In this document: positions 15,936 through 22,729 of the stretch, piece after piece
How positions within the stretch are numbered: the first letter of the stretch is position 1
How the letters are laid out: every line of letters starts with the position of its first letter
From: Deltaproteobacteria bacterium
GTDB lineage: Bacteria > Myxococcota > XYA12-FULL-58-9
Reading direction: 5' to 3'
Length of the DNA stretch: 37,721 nt
NCBI GenBank assembly: GCA_016218825.1
Contig: JACRCV010000120.1
Span: forward strand, 1-37,721
The notes under the pieces: generated by a model
Told to the model about the DNA's origin: nothing
The model's input: the letters and a program-made list of their open reading frames with translations, nothing else
The model's database searches: none
Program-made: the position numbers and the translations under genes

Positions 15936-16910
15936 TTGCAACGCCGGCCGAGATCCGGTTCAACCGGGGAGATGCCGCGCTCCGATTGGCCCGCCCTCCG
16001 GCGCCTGCCGCTCACCGTTGCGGCGTGGGCGATCGGCGTCTTCGCCCTGGCCCGCAGCGCCTGCTCGTTCTGGCCGGTGACCGCCCTCGCCGAGCGTCCG
16101 GGCTTCGCCGCCGCCCGGCGCTACCTCGAGACCGCCCTGACCCCCGACAGCTTCGTCGTCGTCTGGCCGCCCGAGCACGCGGCGGCGCTGGCAGCATTGC
16201 CGCCGGCCCTCACCGCCGCCGACGCGGTGCCGATCGAGAATGACCACCAGCGCCGCTACCTGCACATCCTCGTCGTCGGCCCGAGCGGATTCGCGACCCC
16301 GCCCGAGCTCGCTGACGTCCGCGCCGAGGCGCGCCGCCGATTCGACGCGGTCGAGGTCGGGGCGTGGCGCCACCCTTCGGGGGATCGGGTGCTCGCCGAC
16401 CTCCGCACCAACCTCAGTCAGGCCAGGGTCTCGGTCTCCGGACCGACCGTGAACGTCGCCTGCGACCAACGTCGCCCCGATGGCGGTTGGGACTGCCCGG
16501 GACAGCCGCCGTGGAACAACGTCAGCCCGACGACGCTGCGGGTGGACGGCGCCGCCTGGCCCTGCGTCTGGGCGCATCCCCGAGCCCAGCACGAGCTCGC
16601 GATCGACCTCGGCGACCAGATCCTCGGCGACCGCGTCGAGCTCGAGGCCGCGCTCGCCGACGACGCCGCCACGACCCCGGGCGGGGCGCCGGTCACGCTT
16701 CGCCTCGAGGTCGCCGGGGTCGGGACGTCGCCGCTGTCGCGCACCAACGCCGCCGGTGTGGCGCGCGCCAACCTGCCGACGCCGCGGGGACAACGCCGGA
16801 ACGTCCGCGTCGTCATCAGCACCGGGAGCGACGGCCGCCGGCATCTGGGCGTCAACGTCAGGGTCGTCGAGACTCGCGCCGCGTCCGCGCCGGCCGGAGA
16901 CCACCGATGA
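15936..16910 (+). CDS. Exported or membrane-anchored protein of unknown function
   Basis: The product is 324 residues from TTG 15936, or 312 from ATG 15972. The TTG has a well-placed GAGAGGA 6 bp upstream; the ATG has GGGGAG directly abutting it, too close to work, so I favour the TTG. A single hydrophobic segment ([21 protein letters not shown]) near the N-terminus predicts export or anchoring. The rest contains [24 protein letters not shown], similar in character to the periplasmic parts of proteins that accompany glycosyltransferases, then a beta-rich, Cys-containing C-terminal half. I do not recognise the family. It overlaps the following glycosyltransferase by 4 bp (ATGA), so the two probably work together at the cell envelope. 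It is divergent from the mutase gene. Confidence 0.7.
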   Translation: MQRRPRSGSTGEMPRSDWPALRRLPLTVAAWAIGVFALARSACSFWPVTALAERPGFAAARRYLETALTPDSFVVVWPPEHAAALAALPPALTAADAVPIENDHQRRYLHILVVGPSGFATPPELADVRAEARRRFDAVEVGAWRHPSGDRVLADLRTNLSQARVSVSGPTVNVACDQRRPDGGWDCPGQPPWNNVSPTTLRVDGAAWPCVWAHPRAQHELAIDLGDQILGDRVELEAALADDAATTPGGAPVTLRLEVAGVGTSPLSRTNAAGVARANLPTPRGQRRNVRVVISTGSDGRRHLGVNVRVVETRAASAPAGDHR

Positions 16911-18574
16911 GCGCCTGGCGCCGCCGAAAGGGATTCACTGTCGCCCTGGTGTTCTGCGCCGCGGCGCTCTTCGGCTTGGCGTCCGAGCCCGACCTCCCGG
17001 TGACCGACGACGCGCGCTTCTACGTGCCGGCGGCGCGCGCCTACGGCCTGTGGGCGACCGAAGCGCTCACCGGCCTGTTCACGTTGGACCTGCAGCCCTT
17101 CGCGCGCCCTCGGCTCGACGCGGCCTTCAGCCAGAACCACGAGCACCCACCGGTCGCCAAGTACGTGATGGCCGCGGGCTGGCTGTTGTTGCACCACCTC
17201 ACCGGGCTGTTGGACGACACCGCCGCCTGTCGCGTCTTCGTGGTGTTTCTCTGGGCGTGGATGATCGCGTTGGTCTTCGCGCTCGTCGACGAGGTCCGCG
17301 GTACCGCGGCGGCGGCGTTCGCGGCGCTCGGTCTCGCGCTCTTGCCCCGAGTCCTCTTTGACGGCCACGCCGAGACCCTGGATCTCCCGGTGGCGGCGTT
17401 CATGACCTTCGCGCTCGCGACCACCTGGCGACACCTGGAACGCCCGACGCTGAAGAACGGCGGCGTCGCGATCTTGGCCTTCGCGCTGGCCCTCGGCACC
17501 AAGCACAACGCGCCGTTCTTCCTGGCCGCGGCCGTGCTCTATTGGCTCCTCGTCGACCGGCCGCGCCTCGATCGCCTGCGCGTCCGTTTGCCGCCGGTGC
17601 CGCTGGCGCTCTCCGGCATGGTGGTCGCGGCGCCCCTCGTGGTGTGGATCATGTGGCCGTGGTTGTGGTTCGACACCCTGCCGCGGCTCAGCGCCTATCT
17701 GCAGTACCACCTGCACCACTACGGCATCTTCTTCTACTACGGCGGCAAGCTCTACGGCGACGACGTCGCGCCCTGGTACGCGCCGCTGCACCTGACGTTG
17801 CTCACCGTGCCGCTGCCGTTCCTGCTGGTCGCGGCTCTCGGGCTGCTCCTGGTCGGGCAGGCGATGCTGCCGCGCAGGGAGCGCTGGAAACGGCTCACCG
17901 CTGACGCGGTCTCGTGGCGGGATGACGCCGGCGCGCGCCTCGGACTCTTCGCCCTCCTGCAGCTCGTCGTCCAGCTCGGCGCGGTGTCGTGGCCGACGGT
18001 GCCGAAGTACGGCGGCGTCAAGCTGTTTCTACCGGTGTTCCCGTTTCTCGCCATCCTCGCCGGGCTCGGCTGCGCTCGCCTCGAGCGCGAGCTCGCGGGC
18101 GCCACCCTGACGGCACGCGTCCGGATGGGCTTGCGGGCGGTGACCTGGACGTTGTTGCTGTTGCCGAGCGCCGTCGGCGTGCTCGGCTATCGCGGCCTGT
18201 GGTTGAGCTACTACAACGAGGTCGCTCTCGGGGTGCGGGGCGCGGCCGGCTCCGGGCACGAGCGGCAGTACTACGATCTGGCCTACCCGGCGCTGGCTGC
18301 AGATCTCGCCCGTTTGCTCCCCGACGGCGGCAAGGTCGCGGTGCTCCCGAACCCCAAAGAGTACGGGCCGCACCTGGCGCGCTGGCAAGACCAGGGTCGC
18401 GTCAGCGCCCGGCTCCGGCTGGCCGCCCCCGAAGCCGCCGACTTCCTGGTGCTCACCCACGAGCAGCGCTGGCGCGAGTACCCGCTGTTGATGGCGCGCT
18501 ACCGGGGGCACAAGACCGCAGCACGCCTGAGCGTCGCCGGCGTGCCGCTCTATACCGTCTTCGATCTGCGTTGA
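16907..18574 (+). CDS. GT39/ArnT-like membrane glycosyltransferase
   Basis: This 555-residue multi-pass membrane protein has an N-terminal signal-anchor and the motif VTDDARFYVPAARAYG. The Asp-Asp (or Asp-Glu) after the first membrane segment is the catalytic region of GT-C enzymes that use polyprenyl-phosphate sugars. It also has SQNHEHPPVAKYVMAAGW, close to the HPPL/HPP motif of the GT39/GT83 families. About ten membrane segments follow, then a soluble C-terminal part with LPNPKEYGPHLARWQ. It probably moves a sugar from a lipid carrier onto a protein or lipid at the outer face of the inner membrane; the acceptor is unknown. It overlaps the preceding exported protein gene by 4 bp and converges on the KAP gene, 13 bp away. 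Confidence 0.82.
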   Translation: MSAWRRRKGFTVALVFCAAALFGLASEPDLPVTDDARFYVPAARAYGLWATEALTGLFTLDLQPFARPRLDAAFSQNHEHPPVAKYVMAAGWLLLHHLTGLLDDTAACRVFVVFLWAWMIALVFALVDEVRGTAAAAFAALGLALLPRVLFDGHAETLDLPVAAFMTFALATTWRHLERPTLKNGGVAILAFALALGTKHNAPFFLAAAVLYWLLVDRPRLDRLRVRLPPVPLALSGMVVAAPLVVWIMWPWLWFDTLPRLSAYLQYHLHHYGIFFYYGGKLYGDDVAPWYAPLHLTLLTVPLPFLLVAALGLLLVGQAMLPRRERWKRLTADAVSWRDDAGARLGLFALLQLVVQLGAVSWPTVPKYGGVKLFLPVFPFLAILAGLGCARLERELAGATLTARVRMGLRAVTWTLLLLPSAVGVLGYRGLWLSYYNEVALGVRGAAGSGHERQYYDLAYPALAADLARLLPDGGKVAVLPNPKEYGPHLARWQDQGRVSARLRLAAPEAADFLVLTHEQRWREYPLLMARYRGHKTAARLSVAGVPLYTVFDLR

Positions 18575-18587
18575 GGATCGGTGGCGG

Positions 18588-19868
18588 CTATTCGAGCGCG
18601 ATCGACGTCAGGATCTTGCGCAACGGGCGCTCGTTCTGCCGGATGCGCAGCGACCAACCCGGCTCGCGGAAGCGCCAGTAGCCGTCCATCAGCTTGATGA
18701 CGTCGAGCAGGGTGTCGTCGTTGAAGAACTTCGCCATCCCCGGGTACTTCGAGATCTGTTGCTCGCGATCCTCGGGGCGGAACAAGCCCTCGGAGAGCTC
18801 GCGGAAGATCACCAGCGCCTGAATCAGGTTCAGCGCCGTGCGCTCGTCGAGGCTGCACAACGCGTCGAAGAAGTCCGGGAAGTAGGTGGCGAGGACGATG
18901 GTGAGGAAGCGCTCGTAGTCGTCGGTCGTGCCGCGATAATACTGCGCCTGGAAGAACAGCTTCTTGAGGATCGCCTTCAGGCGCCTGGGGTTGTAAGGCA
19001 GGATCTTGAAGGTGTCCTTGAGCTTGTCGGCGTGCTCCTTGTTGGGGAAGAACTCGGTGAGCGCGTCGTCGATCAGATCGTGGTAGCGGTGTTCGTCGTA
19101 GCGGAACGAGAACTCGTAGGGAAAGACCTTCTCGAGGTAGAGGTTCCCGAAGTTGCGCCGGTAGCGGTAGTAGTTGTCGATGGTCTCTTTGACCACCTCT
19201 TTGTCCATCGCCACCATGAAGACGATGCTGTCCACCGACAGGAAGTTCTTGATGGTCTCGAGCAAGAAGATGACGTTGTGCGGCGTGCAGCGGTCGAGAT
19301 CGTCGACGAACACCACCATGCGCCGGCCACCGAGGGCGCTCTTCAGCGCCTCGCCGAAGCGCTGCCTAAACGAGTCGATCTGATCGATCCAGCCGCAGTA
19401 GGCCGCCATCGCCGCGTCGCTCTCGGCGGCCGCCGCCATCAACGTCGCCGCCGACGACGACATCTTCATGAAGGCGCGCAGGTACATCGTGAACGGTGAG
19501 CCGTCGTCGTCCTTGATGCCGAGCACCGCCTGGATCTTGCGCAACAACCCGATCGCCATGTTGACCGGCTTGTTGTCGTACTGCCAGGAGTCGAACCACG
19601 CGGTGACGAAGCGCTCGCCGAGGCGCGCCGACACCATCGACAAGATGCTGGTCTTGCCCGCCCCCCAGGGAGCGAAGATCGCGATGTTGCCGGAGAACAC
19701 GTCCTCGCGGTCGAGCAGGGTGACGATGTCGGTCATCGTCTGCACGACGGCGCTGCCACCCAAACGGTCTTGCGCGGCGGCGACCGGCTTGTCCTGCAGC
19801 ACGTACGCCAACAGCTCGGCGCGGCTGTACTTGCGCTCACTGGCCACTTGATGCACGGCCCTCTCCAT
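18588..19868 (-). CDS. KAP-family P-loop NTPase
   Basis: The product is 426 residues. Walker A is APWGAGKTS at about 66-74 and Walker B is MVVFVDDLDRC at 184-194, the KAP signature with a double Asp and following LDRC. The region GNIAIFAPWGAGK and the conserved WFDSWQYDN (91-99) also fit KAP. KAP NTPases often carry membrane segments inserted in the P-loop domain; here residues 136-160 form only a weakly hydrophobic Ala/Met-rich stretch, so membrane attachment is doubtful. Known members are linked to membrane protein complexes, and some to phage defence. It is the last gene of a minus-strand run with V4R-like genes, 61 bp after the preceding stop. ATG 19868 is chosen because the longer frame is low-complexity. 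Confidence 0.88.
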   Translation of the reverse strand: MERAVHQVASERKYSRAELLAYVLQDKPVAAAQDRLGGSAVVQTMTDIVTLLDREDVFSGNIAIFAPWGAGKTSILSMVSARLGERFVTAWFDSWQYDNKPVNMAIGLLRKIQAVLGIKDDDGSPFTMYLRAFMKMSSSAATLMAAAAESDAAMAAYCGWIDQIDSFRQRFGEALKSALGGRRMVVFVDDLDRCTPHNVIFLLETIKNFLSVDSIVFMVAMDKEVVKETIDNYYRYRRNFGNLYLEKVFPYEFSFRYDEHRYHDLIDDALTEFFPNKEHADKLKDTFKILPYNPRRLKAILKKLFFQAQYYRGTTDDYERFLTIVLATYFPDFFDALCSLDERTALNLIQALVIFRELSEGLFRPEDREQQISKYPGMAKFFNDDTLLDVIKLMDGYWRFREPGWSLRIRQNERPLRKILTSIALE

Positions 19869-19929
19869 CGGGCGCGGCCCGGTCGACGCACGTCGCGCCG
19901 ACCGGAGCCACGGTCCGGACTGCTCTAGT

Positions 19930-20529
19930 TTACTTGGCGCGGGTGACGACGAACTCACCGTAGTCGTCGCCGCACTCGATCCCCTTGGTCTGGGTGCACA
20001 CGAAGGTGCCCAAGCCATCGGGATACGGCTTCTTGCCGTAGGCGAGGTCGAAGAACGCCGCGCACACGCCCTCGAGCATGTACGCCGACATCACCCGCGA
20101 CTGGCCCTTCAGCACGATGTCGGACTCGTAGTAGTCGTAGGCCCGCACCACCATCTTCTCGGCGGCGACGAGCTCGACGATCTCACACTGCGCCCAACCC
20201 CACGCCGAGAAGATCGCGAACGCGCCGTGCAGGATGTCATCCGGCTGCTTCGTGATCATCGGCTGCACCACGGCTTTCCACTCTTCACTGGTGATGATGC
20301 CGTAGCCGGTGTGGTAGCCGCACTCGTTGCCGGCCCAGCGCAGCAGGTACTGCGCCGGCTCCAGCATGTCGGGGCCGACGCTGTTGGTGAGCATGTCGGC
20401 GAAGTTGTTCCACAGCGACGCCGGCAGCTGGTTCACGAGCACCCCGAAGCCCGGGATCAGACCGTCCTGGTTGCCCTGGACCTTGATCTTCGACAACGAC
20501 TCGATAACGACCTTTCTATCAATGGTCAT
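19930..20529 (-). CDS. V4R-like domain protein, longer paralogue (199 aa)
   Basis: The product is 199 residues and soluble. Residues about 95-197 resemble the V4R (4-vinyl reductase) domain: AFSAWGWAQCEIVEL-type strand (ILHGAFAIFSAWGWAQCE), then MLEGVCAAFFDLAYG, and the C-terminal FVCTQTKGIECGDDYGEF with cysteines 178 and 186. V4R domains share a fold with heme-NO-binding proteins and bind small hydrophobic or tetrapyrrole ligands; BchJ is the classical member. The reaction here is unknown. The gene has a strong ribosome site (AAGGAG) and follows the 178-residue V4R-like gene by 13 bp. It uses fewer Arg codons and more Lys and aromatic residues than its neighbours, suggesting high expression. 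The V4R call is by pattern, not by search. Confidence 0.65.
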   Translation of the reverse strand: MTIDRKVVIESLSKIKVQGNQDGLIPGFGVLVNQLPASLWNNFADMLTNSVGPDMLEPAQYLLRWAGNECGYHTGYGIITSEEWKAVVQPMITKQPDDILHGAFAIFSAWGWAQCEIVELVAAEKMVVRAYDYYESDIVLKGQSRVMSAYMLEGVCAAFFDLAYGKKPYPDGLGTFVCTQTKGIECGDDYGEFVVTRAK

Positions 20530-20542
20530 GTGTAGCTCCTTC

Positions 20543-21079
20543 CTAGCTGCGCACGATGGTGAACAAGGAGGCCTCGGCGCCCGAGACGATGCTTTGGGTC
20601 TCGGTGACGCTGAAGCTGCCGGCCGACTCGTCGAAGATCGCGGCCATCGCCGCCATCAGGTAGCCCTGGCCGATGAAGTTGATCGGGTCCTTGCGCTTGC
20701 CCCACTTCTTGACCCAGCCCTCGTCGGCGTGGCTGCGGGGCATGCGCACCATGGCCGACATCGCGCCGATGCGCTCGAACTGCAACAGCCCCATGCCGGA
20801 CATGCGCCAGTACTCTTCGATGAGGCCGACGCGCTCGGCGAGATCGTGGATCTGGTGCTGTGCGAAGTAGCTCTTGAACACCGGCAAGAACGCCGCCTCA
20901 CTCGCCTTGCACATGATCGCCTTGCCGTTCATGTCCTTGGCGTCGTCCGCGAGGCGCAGGTAGTTGCTGGTGTAGTGGTGGCAGTGCAGCACCATCGGCA
21001 CGTCGCCCATGGTGTGGCGGCACTTGCGGCGGTCAAACTTGTGATCGATCACCCACTCGACTGTCTTTTGGGTTGCCAT
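20543..21079 (-). CDS. V4R-like domain protein, shorter paralogue (178 aa)
   Basis: The product is 178 residues and soluble. It has the N-terminal motif MVLHCHHYTSNYLRLADD (His-Cys-His-His-Tyr at 32-36), which could bind a metal or a cofactor. The C-terminal part, FIGQGYLMAAMAAIFDESAGSFSVTETQSIVSGAEASLFTIV, follows the pattern of the V4R C-terminus, where a conserved small-residue/Cys strand ends the domain. It appears to be a diverged partner of the 199-residue protein that follows 13 bp downstream; a heterodimer is plausible but inferred. The start ATG at 21079 has AAAGGA about 9 bp upstream. The gene lies 19 bp after the 63-residue gene. Confidence 0.6.
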   Translation of the reverse strand: MATQKTVEWVIDHKFDRRKCRHTMGDVPMVLHCHHYTSNYLRLADDAKDMNGKAIMCKASEAAFLPVFKSYFAQHQIHDLAERVGLIEEYWRMSGMGLLQFERIGAMSAMVRMPRSHADEGWVKKWGKRKDPINFIGQGYLMAAMAAIFDESAGSFSVTETQSIVSGAEASLFTIVRS

Positions 21080-21098
21080 CGTTGTTGTCCTTTCCTAC

Positions 21099-21290
21099 CT
21101 AGAGTTTCGGAACGTCGGCGCCGAGGATCTCTCTCGCTGCATCGAAGAACTTCTGCAGGTTCTCCGGCGAATCCGGGGCATCCTTGGCGAGATGCGACGG
21201 CATGGCCGTGCGCATCGCGAGGCGCATCTTGGCTTGCATGCCCCCCTTCTCGTCGACAAACTTGTAGTACTTCATCAGCTTCTCACCCAT
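21099..21290 (-). CDS. Small protein of unknown function (63 aa)
   Basis: The product is 63 residues with high Lys, Met and Ala content: MGEKLMKYYKFVDEKGG, then MRLAMRTAMPSHLAKDAPDSP, and NLQKFFDAAREILG. It is predicted to be mostly helical, with no signal peptide or cysteine. A strong ribosome site (AAGGAGA) sits about 6 bp before ATG 21290, and the start overlaps the preceding gene by 8 bp. This is good evidence that it is translated. I do not recognise it. Its position between a cysteine desulfurase cluster and V4R-like proteins suggests an accessory or bridging role. Confidence 0.7.
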   Translation of the reverse strand: MGEKLMKYYKFVDEKGGMQAKMRLAMRTAMPSHLAKDAPDSPENLQKFFDAAREILGADVPKL

Positions 21291-21582
21291 GATCTTCTCC
21301 TTGTTCAGTGAGATCTTGCAAATGAGCTAGGGCCGCATTCACGGCCGACCGAGCAAACGTAACGCGAAAGGTCGCGTTACCTACGACACCCTGAATCACA
21401 TAGAACCCCCATTTCTCGATGCGAAAGTACGGCCGCGGAAACTCGGGGTAGTACGACAGCTGCGCCTCGGTCGCGAGGCGTCGCATCGTCGCCTCGTCCA
21501 CCGGGGGGTCCACCCGAATCTCCTTGGCAAAGCTCCCGTCGAAGCAGTCCTCGAGGGCGCGGATCTCCAACACCCGAGTCAT
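21283..21582 (-). CDS. 99-residue protein of unknown function next to cysteine desulfurase
   Basis: The product is 99 residues. It contains RALEDCFDGSFAKEIRVDPPV and SYYPEFPRPYFRIEKWGFYVIQG, followed by TFRVTFARSAVNAALAHLQDL; it looks like a compact alpha/beta fold. A single cysteine (Cys13) lies in a conserved-looking acidic and aromatic context and could accept persulfide sulfur from the desulfurase, but that is speculation. The start at 21582 overlaps the desulfurase stop by 4 bp (ATGA) and its stop overlaps the 63-residue gene by 8 bp, so it is tightly coupled to both. An open frame extends upstream within the desulfurase gene and is not real. I do not recognise a family. Confidence 0.7.
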   Translation of the reverse strand: MTRVLEIRALEDCFDGSFAKEIRVDPPVDEATMRRLATEAQLSYYPEFPRPYFRIEKWGFYVIQGVVGNATFRVTFARSAVNAALAHLQDLTEQGEDHG

Positions 21583-22712
21583 CGGCGCCCAAGCTTGGCG
21601 AGCGCCGCCGCCAGCGCCTCGACATCGTCGTTGGTGTTGAAGGCCGCGAAGCTCGCCCGCACCGTGCCGCGCGGCAGGGTCTTGAAGTGCCGGTGCGCGA
21701 GCGGCGCGCAGTGCAGGCCGCTGCGGGTCTCGATGTCGAACGACTCGCTGAGGACCAGACCGACCTCGTCGGGGTCGACGCCCGCGACCGTGAACGACAC
21801 GACCCCGGCCCGCCCGTCGCCGTTCACGATAGGCTGCAGCGTGATCCCCGGCTGCGTCTGCAGTCGCTCGCGCAGCCGCGTCACCAGATCGTGGCGGTGC
21901 TGCCCCAGCGTCTCGACGCCGCGCTCGAGGACGAACTCGACCCCGGCGGCGAGCCCCGCCGCACCCGGCAGGTTGTGGGTCCCGGCCTCGTAATAGAGCG
22001 GCAGGGTTTCCGGCTGCAGCAGCTCCTCGCTCCTGACGCCGGTGCCGCCGACGAAGGTCGGCGCGACCAGGGCGTCCGGAACCACGAGCACGCCGGTGCC
22101 GGTCGGCCCATAGAGTCCCTTGTGACCCGCCGCGACCAGGAAGACGCGGCCGGGCAGCGTCCGGTAGGAGAGCGGCACCGCCCCGGCGGTCTGCGAGGCG
22201 TCCAACAACAGCGGGATCTGGGCGCGCGCCGCGACCGCCGCGAGCTCGGCGACCGGCTGGATCGAGCCGCTGACGTTCGACGCGTGGGTCACGGCGACGA
22301 GGCGAGTCTGCGGCCGAATGGCGTCGGCGAGCGCCGCGGCGGTGATCTCGCCGGCCGCGGTCGGCGTGAGGTGAGTGACCTCGACCTTGGCGCGGCGCGC
22401 GGCATGCGCCAGCGGCCGCAGCACCGAGTTGTGCTCCAGCTGCGTCGCCAGCACGTGGCACGGCGCCGCCGCCGTCAGCACGCCGTGGATCACGAGGTTC
22501 AGGCCGTAGGTCGCCGACGGCACGAGAATCACCTGCGCCGGGTCGTCGACGCCGAAGAGCGTCGCCAGGCGCTCGCGACAGACGCTCACCAGATCCTTGC
22601 CGCCCCGACTCCGTCCGGGCTCCATCGGCCTCGCCGCCAGCGACGCGGCGACCGCACGCGTGACCGCCTCGGGGTTCGGAAAGCTGGTCGCGGCGTTGTT
22701 CAAGAAGCGCAT
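21579..22712 (-). CDS. Cysteine desulfurase (class V aminotransferase, SufS/CsdA-like)
   Basis: It is a PLP enzyme predicted to release sulfur from cysteine as a protein persulfide for Fe-S clusters or sulfur-containing cofactors. The 377-residue product matches the cysteine desulfurase family: NNAATSFPNPEAV at the N-terminus, His95 in LEHNSVLRP, Asp171 in LLLDASQTAG, the PLP lysine Lys198 in AAGHKGLYG, GTGVRSEE, and catalytic Cys335 in TRSGLHCAPLAH. It lacks an IscS-type Cys loop and is nearer the group-II type. The ATG at 22712 lies 17 bp after the receptor stop; the end overlaps the 99-residue gene by 4 bp. No scaffold or SufE gene is adjacent, so its product is likely a dedicated sulfur donor for this operon. 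Confidence 0.92.
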   Translation of the reverse strand: MRFLNNAATSFPNPEAVTRAVAASLAARPMEPGRSRGGKDLVSVCRERLATLFGVDDPAQVILVPSATYGLNLVIHGVLTAAAPCHVLATQLEHNSVLRPLAHAARRAKVEVTHLTPTAAGEITAAALADAIRPQTRLVAVTHASNVSGSIQPVAELAAVAARAQIPLLLDASQTAGAVPLSYRTLPGRVFLVAAGHKGLYGPTGTGVLVVPDALVAPTFVGGTGVRSEELLQPETLPLYYEAGTHNLPGAAGLAAGVEFVLERGVETLGQHRHDLVTRLRERLQTQPGITLQPIVNGDGRAGVVSFTVAGVDPDEVGLVLSESFDIETRSGLHCAPLAHRHFKTLPRGTVRASFAAFNTNDDVEALAAALAKLGRR

Positions 22713-22729
22713 CGATCACCCGCGGCCGC

